Of a stretch of 11,335 nucleotides of DNA, positions 7,488 through 11,335 are shown piece by piece. Below the pieces are notes generated by a model that was not told the DNA's origin, made no database searches, and saw only the letters and a list, made by a program, of their open reading frames with translations. Source of the stretch: Accumulibacter sp. (lineage in GTDB: Bacteria > Pseudomonadota > Gammaproteobacteria > Burkholderiales > Rhodocyclaceae); the NCBI GenBank assembly GCA_003538495.1, contig DPSD01000370.1:1-11335 (forward strand), read 5' to 3'. The stretch's first letter is position 1; each line of letters opens with the position of its first letter. Made by a program: the position numbers and the translations under genes.

Positions 7488-7514
7488 GCGCGCCGTCACC
7501 GTCACGGCCGGCGC
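7488..7514. terminator. GC-rich stem-loop between convergent rlmL-like and pilU genes (possible terminator)
   Basis: The 58-base convergent gap contains GCCGT (7492-7496) and ACGGC (7504-7508), which can pair around a 7-base loop. The outer GCGC (7488-7491) and GCGC (7511-7514) can extend the stem past a 2-base bulge. There is no T-run on either side, so intrinsic termination is only a possibility. Confidence 0.3.
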
Positions 7515-7543
7515 AGCTTGGCGGCTGGAGGCTCGGTCGCCCG

Positions 7544-8680
7544 CTAGACGATGCCCAGGTGGCCGATGCCGGCGCTGAGGTCCCTGTCGTGCGACTCCTT
7601 GCCGTGCAGCTTGATCTGCAGCCTCAGGTCGTTGAGCGAGTCGGCATTGCGCAGTGCGTCCGGGTAGGTGATCTGACCCGCTTCGTAGAGATCGAACAGA
7701 GCCTGGTCGAAAGTCTGCATTCCGAGTTCGCGAGAGCGCTTCATCACATCCTTGATTTCCTGCACCTGGCCCTTGAAGATGAGGTCCGAGATCAGCGGCG
7801 AATTGAGCAGTACCTCGATCGCCGGCACTCGTCCCTTACCGTCCTTCTTGGGCAGCAGGCGCTGCGAGACCAGCGCCCGCAGGTTCAGCGAGAGGTCCAT
7901 CAGCAACTGGTGGCGGCGTTCCTCGGGGAAGAAGTTGATGATTCGGTCGATCGCCTGGTTGCTGCTGTTGGCATGCAGGGTGGCCAGGCACAGATGCCCG
8001 GTTTCGGCAAAGGCGACGGCGTAATCCATGGTCGCCCGGTCACGGATTTCGCCCATCATGATCACGTTCGGCGCCTGCCGCAGGGTGTTCTTCAGCGCCA
8101 CTTCCCAGGAGTCCGTGTCGACGCCGATTTCGCGTTGGGTGATGATGCACTTCTTGTGTTCATGAACGAATTCGATCGGGTCCTCGATGGTGATGATGTG
8201 GCCGTGACTGTTACGGTTGCGGTGATCGACCAGCGCGGCCAGCGAGGTGGTCTTGCCGGTACCGGTGCCGCCAACGAAAATGACCAGACCGCGGCTGGTC
8301 AGGGCGATGTCCTTGAGGACCGGCGGCAAGGCCAGATCGTCGAGCGTGGGCACCAGCAGGTTGATCGTCCGGCAGACCACCGCGACACGACCCTGCTGCA
8401 CCATTGCATTGACGCGAAAGCGGCCAATCCCGGAAGGCGAGATGGCGAAGTTGCACTCCTTTTTTTCCTCGAACTCGGTGGCTTGCCGGTCGTTCATGAT
8501 CGAGCGCGCCAACTCGGCCGAGTGCTGCGGCAACAGCGGCTGGTTCGATACCGGCATGACTTTCCCGTCGATCTTGATCGCCGGCGGAAAATGGGCGGTG
8601 ATGAAGAGGTCGGAACCGTTCCTCTGGGTCATCAGGCGTAGCAGTTCGTGCATGAACTTTAGCGCTTGATCGTGCTCCAT
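7544..8680 (-). CDS. pilU: PilU, type IV pilus retraction ATPase (PilT-dependent)
   Basis: This cytoplasmic secretion-type hexameric ATPase has 378 residues. The N-terminal domain contains GSDLFITAHFPPAIKIDGK (22-40). The core shows Walker A GGTGTGKTT (137-145), the Asp box [13 protein letters not shown] (163-175), Walker B NVIMMGEIRD (205-214), and the His box LCLATLHANSS (230-240). The GGTGTGKTTSL Walker A and the longer C-terminus beyond residue 345 separate PilU from PilT, which has GPTGSGKST. PilU works with PilT to retract pili in twitching motility and DNA uptake. ATG 8680 follows AGGAGA at six bases. It is the second gene of the pilT-pilU pair, 27 bases after pilT. The C-terminal tail (about 356-378), rich in His, Asp and Gly, is the least conserved part. 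Confidence 0.94.
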   Translation of the reverse strand: MEHDQALKFMHELLRLMTQRNGSDLFITAHFPPAIKIDGKVMPVSNQPLLPQHSAELARSIMNDRQATEFEEKKECNFAISPSGIGRFRVNAMVQQGRVAVVCRTINLLVPTLDDLALPPVLKDIALTSRGLVIFVGGTGTGKTTSLAALVDHRNRNSHGHIITIEDPIEFVHEHKKCIITQREIGVDTDSWEVALKNTLRQAPNVIMMGEIRDRATMDYAVAFAETGHLCLATLHANSSNQAIDRIINFFPEERRHQLLMDLSLNLRALVSQRLLPKKDGKGRVPAIEVLLNSPLISDLIFKGQVQEIKDVMKRSRELGMQTFDQALFDLYEAGQITYPDALRNADSLNDLRLQIKLHGKESHDRDLSAGIGHLGIV

Positions 8681-8693
8681 GCTGTTTCTCCTG

Positions 8694-8706
8694 CTCGCCG
8701 GGCGAG
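8694..8706. repeat. Short perfect inverted repeat in the pilT-pilU gap
   Basis: The sequence CTCGCCGGGCGAG is palindromic around a central G, usable as a 5-bp stem with a 3-base loop. It lies just after the pilT stop codon and before the pilU ribosome-binding site. It might tune pilU translation or mRNA stability, but such short GC palindromes also occur by chance in high-GC DNA. Confidence 0.35.
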
Positions 8707-8707
8707 T

Positions 8708-9652
8708 CTAGATGCCGGGGAAGGCGTCCTTGCTGGCCGCCTTGCTGCGGGCTTCGGCGACCGACACCATGTTGCGCTTGACCAGCTCCACCAGCGTCTG
8801 GTCGAGCGTCTGCATGCCATGCTGCTGTCCTGTCTGCAGCGCGGAGTACATCTGGGCAACCTTGTTCTCGCGGATCAGGTTGCGGATTGCCGGGGTGCCG
8901 ATCATGATCTCGTGAGCGGCTATGCGTCCGAGACCATCCTTGGTCTTGAGCAGTGTTTGCGAAATCACCGCGCGCAGTGACTCGGAAAGCATCGATCGAA
9001 CCATTTCCTTCTCGGCCGCCGGGAACACGTCGATGACCCGGTCGATGGTCTTGGCGGCGCTGGAGGTGTGCAGGGTAGCGAACACCAGGTGGCCGGTCTC
9101 GGCGCCGGTCAGCGCTAGGCGTATTGTTTCGAGATCACGCAGTTCGCCGACCAGGATGACGTCCGGATCCTCGCGCAGCGCCGAGCGCAGGGCGTTCTGG
9201 AACGACAGCGTGTGGGTGCCGATTTCGCGCTGGTTGATCAGGCTCTTTTTCGACTGGTGGACGAATTCGATCGGATCCTCGACGGTGAGGATGTGACCGT
9301 ACATGTTCTCATTGACGTGATTGACCATCGCCGCCAGGGTGGTCGACTTGCCCGAGCCGGTCGGGCCGGTGACCAGCACAATGCCGCGGGGATACTCCGA
9401 GATGTCCTTGAAGATCTTCGGGCAGTTGAGCTCTTCAAGCGTCAGCACCTTCGAAGGAATTGTTCGGAAGACCGCACTGGCCCCGCGATTCTGGACGAAG
9501 GCGTTGACCCGGAAGCGCGCCAGATTGGGGATCTCGAACGAGAAATCGCATTCCCTGGTGTCTTCGTACTGCTTGCGCTGGAGGTCGCTCATGATGTCAT
9601 ACACCATGGCATGCACGTCCTTGTGCTCCATGGCGGGCAGGTTGATTCGCCG
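8708..9652 (-). CDS. pilT: PilT, type IV pilus retraction ATPase, 5' end missing at a sequence discontinuity
   Basis: About 314 residues remain of a protein normally near 345. Numbering from the first internal Met (9631), motifs are Walker [10 protein letters not shown] (89-97), Asp box [12 protein letters not shown] (114-125), Walker [11 protein letters not shown] (157-166), His box [11 protein letters not shown] (181-191), and the PilT-specific AIRNLIRE (249-256). The family reads ...VRRINLPxMEHK; here the frame still encodes RRINLPA before that Met (9632-9652), then becomes HLHKKRLQ and reaches a stop. So Met at 9631 is not the true start. The opening residues with the conserved ASDLHLSAG segment are lost, because positions above about 9650 belong to aconitase DNA. 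PilT drives pilus depolymerisation; pilU follows directly. Confidence 0.93.
   Translation of the reverse strand, partial: RRINLPAMEHKDVHAMVYDIMSDLQRKQYEDTRECDFSFEIPNLARFRVNAFVQNRGASAVFRTIPSKVLTLEELNCPKIFKDISEYPRGIVLVTGPTGSGKSTTLAAMVNHVNENMYGHILTVEDPIEFVHQSKKSLINQREIGTHTLSFQNALRSALREDPDVILVGELRDLETIRLALTGAETGHLVFATLHTSSAAKTIDRVIDVFPAAEKEMVRSMLSESLRAVISQTLLKTKDGLGRIAAHEIMIGTPAIRNLIRENKVAQMYSALQTGQQHGMQTLDQTLVELVKRNMVSVAEARSKAASKDAFPGI
9646..9652. other. Chimeric junction between betaproteobacterial pilT and Bacteroidetes-type aconitase
   Basis: These seven bases (TTCGCCG) fit both neighbours. Read on the complement they are RR codons of pilT (CGG CGA) and also the GGC GAA of the aconitase TGE motif. 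To the left all homology is PilT; to the right all homology is aconitase. Both genes are cut at homologous-interior positions, their frames differ by one base, and composition shifts. A join by microhomology of this size is typical of assembly or amplification chimeras. Confidence 0.8.
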
Positions 9653-11235
9653 GTGAAGATGTTTTTGACGGAGTTGGCTGTGTCATTGGCGTAGTTGATT
9701 GCGCCGATGAGCATATTGTTGGAGATATTGTCTAAGTGCCCGCGAAAACGTAACCAAGGTCCTGCCATGGAGATATGGTCGGTGGTGCATTTGCCTTTTA
9801 CTTTGATGAGTACGGGCATATTGTTGTATTCTTCGGGGTTTGGTGCTTTGAATGCTTCGAGTTTTTGTAGTCTGTTGGAATCTGGTGCTATGACGACTTG
9901 GACTGCTGATCCGTCTTCGGCAGGAGCTATGAATCCGTTTGCATCGGGTACGAATCCGCCTTGGGGTAGTTCTGTGCCGATGGGTGGGTTGAGTGCTATG
10001 CCGTTGATGGGCTGTTTGGTGAAGTCCACGGTGAGGTCGCCTGTGAGCGCGAATCCTATGACGGTTTCGGGCGATGCGACGAAGGCGTGGGTTTCGGGGT
10101 TGCCGTCATTGCGTGATGTGAAGTTGCGGTTGAATGATGTGATGATGGAGTTGCGGTCACCTTTTTGTACATCATGTCTTTTCCATTGTCCGATGCATGG
10201 TCCGCAGGCATTGGCAAGGACGGTGCCGCCGACGGATTCGAGTTTTGCGAGTATGCCGTCACGTTCTATGGTGGCTCGTACTTGCTCTGAGCCGGGTGTG
10301 ATGGTGAATTCGCTTTTTGTTTTGAGTCCTTGTTGGGCTGCATAGTCTGCTATTTCGGCTACGCGGCTCATGTCTTCGTAACTTGAGTTGGTGCATGAAC
10401 CGATGAGTCCGACGCGAAGCTCTGCGGGCCAGTTGTTTTGTTTTACTGCTTGGACAAATTCGCTGATTGGCATTGCACGGTCGGGTGTGAATGGACCGTT
10501 GATATGCGGTTCGAGCGAAGTGAGGTCTATATGGATTACTTGGTCATAGTATTCTTCGGGGTTGGCGATGACTTCGTCGTCTGCGCGGAGGTGTTCTGCT
10601 ACTTGGCGAGCAAGGTCAGCGACGTCGGCGCGGTCTGTTGATTCGAGGTAGCGTGCCATGGATTCGTCGAAGGGGAAGATGGATGTTGTGGCTCCGATTT
10701 CGGCACCCATGTTGCATATTGTACCTTTGCCTGTTGCGCTGAATGATGCGCATCCTTCGCCGAAGTATTCGACGATGGCACCGGTGCCGCCTTTGACGGT
10801 GAGTATGCCTGCGAGTTTGAGTATGACGTCTTTTGCTGATGTCCAACCATTCATTTTTCCGGTGAGTTTTACGCCGATGAGTTTAGGCATTTTGAGTTCC
10901 CATGGCAATCCTGCCATGACATCCACTGCGTCTGCGCCGCCGACACCGATGGCAATCATACCGAGACCGCCGGCATTGGGTGTGTGTGAGTCGGTGCCTA
11001 TCATCATGCCGCCGGGGAATGCGTAGTTTTCGAGAACTACTTGGTGGATGATGCCCGCGCCGGGTTTCCAGAATCCGATGCCGTATTTGTTGGAGACCGA
11101 GCCAAGGAAGTTGAAGACTTCGTCGTTTTCGATTAAGGAGTTAGCAAGGTCTGATTGGGCTCCGTGTTCTGCTCTGATGAGGTGGTCGCAGTGAACGGTT
11201 GACGGCACGGCAACTTTGGGTATGCCAGCGCTCAT
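9646..11235 (-). pseudogene. Aconitate hydratase fragment, mitochondrial/Bacteroidetes type, truncated at both ends
   Basis: This is about 530 codons of an enzyme usually near 750 residues, interconverting citrate and isocitrate in the TCA cycle with a 4Fe-4S cluster. Counting from the nominal TTG at 11247, visible features are HCDHLI (19-24), [10 protein letters not shown] (85-94), cluster cysteines in [11 protein letters not shown] (Cys285) and ACGPCIGQW (Cys348, Cys351), NRNFTSRND (373-381), and the swivel-domain start KCTTDHIS (487-494). The catalytic swivel motif GEGSSREH is missing because the sequence switches to pilT antisense after TGE (532-534); the frame then runs meaninglessly to a stop at 9589. 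Upstream, conserved similarity begins at [12 protein letters not shown] (ATG 11235); the usual ~100 N-terminal residues are absent and the frame is closed 13 codons above. Proteobacterial AcnA/AcnB differ strongly. It is probably a piece of an intact gene elsewhere. Confidence 0.85.
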
Positions 11236-11335
11236 TGTATGTCTCAATGGGAGCGAGGTAGGGGGTAGCCTTTAAGTCCTTGATGTCCTAAAAGAACTGC
11301 GTTTTTCCAATCGGTTGAAGATCACGGACTTCAAG
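11236..11335. other. Unassigned end segment with an imperfect inverted repeat
   Basis: These 100 bases do not encode the aconitase N-terminus and I recognise nothing in them. On the plus strand a stop-to-end frame (11276-11335) gives VLDVLKELRFSNRLKITDFK without a start codon. On the minus strand 15 codons (LEVRDLQPIGKTQFF) run into TAG at 11288. Neither can be assigned. CTTGATGTCC (11279-11288) and GGACTTCAAG (11326-11335) pair at 9 of 10 positions across a 37-base spacer, ending exactly at the window edge. Confidence 0.4.

Noticed and set aside
7412..8641. Open frame of 409 codons on the plus strand, antisense to pilU, with similar long frames opposite pilT and livF/livG.
   Set aside because: PilU with all its motifs is on the other strand. 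The antisense frames mirror codon bias and have no recognisable features.
9646..11235. Horizontal transfer of a Bacteroidetes aconitase into the betaproteobacterium.
   Set aside because: No complete gene, integrase, tRNA site or direct repeats flank it, and both it and pilT are broken at the join. Transfer remains possible but is the weaker explanation.
9589..11247. Aconitase with a novel C-terminal tail, or a pilT-aconitase fusion gene.
   Set aside because: The tail after TGE is the reverse-frame reading of pilT DNA, and the frames do not fuse. A join artefact explains it better.
1..11335. CRISPR arrays, tRNA/rRNA genes, riboswitches, toxin-antitoxin or phage-defence modules.
   Set aside because: I saw no regularly spaced repeats, no cloverleaf or rRNA-like sequence, and no gene-free stretch long enough to hide a module.

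Overview
The window reads as a metagenome- or amplification-type contig with two parts. Positions 1 to about 9650 look like ordinary betaproteobacterial chromosome. The closest flavour is Rhodocyclaceae (Accumulibacter/Dechloromonas-like), inferred from high GC, tight gene packing, and the mix of a liv transporter, an EAL/HDOD protein, a ferredoxin-type reductase, a stand-alone RlmL-type methyltransferase and pilT-pilU. From about 9650 to about 11235 the DNA changes abruptly in base composition and taxonomy. It carries an interior piece of a mitochondrial/Bacteroidetes-type aconitase, most like Bacteroidales by my recollection of the family. The last ~100 bases (11236-11335) match neither part recognisably.

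Layout. (1) 1-2681, plus strand: the end of a branched-chain amino-acid ABC transporter operon, livH (tail only), livM, livG, livF. The genes overlap or lie a few to 16 bases apart; the periplasmic binding protein must lie outside. (2) 2708-4949, minus strand: a 2Fe-2S/FAD/NAD(P)H reductase followed by a degenerate-EAL/HDOD signalling protein, overlapping by 8 bases. (3) 4989-7485, plus strand: an atypical SDR/NAD-binding epimerase-like protein, a HemJ-like membrane protein overlapping it by 10 bases, and a THUMP-containing 23S rRNA m2G methyltransferase (RlmL-like). A 39-base divergent intergenic region separates blocks 2 and 3. (4) 7544-9652, minus strand: pilT then pilU, the retraction ATPases of type IV pili. 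pilT lacks its first ~35 codons because the sequence jumps. (5) 9646-11235, minus strand: an aconitase fragment lacking about 100 N-terminal residues and most of its C-terminal swivel domain.

The two gene fragments meet at a 7-base stretch (9646-9652) that fits both coding sequences. Neither gene is complete, and the frames are not joined into a sensible fusion. The simplest explanation is a chimeric join (assembly, library or amplification) rather than a biological rearrangement. A second discontinuity at the aconitase 5' end (near 11233-11239) points the same way. Apart from this, the window holds conserved housekeeping and accessory genes. I did not find a convincing new biological system. 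The most useful message is that sequence right of about 9650 should not be treated as genomic context for the genes on the left.
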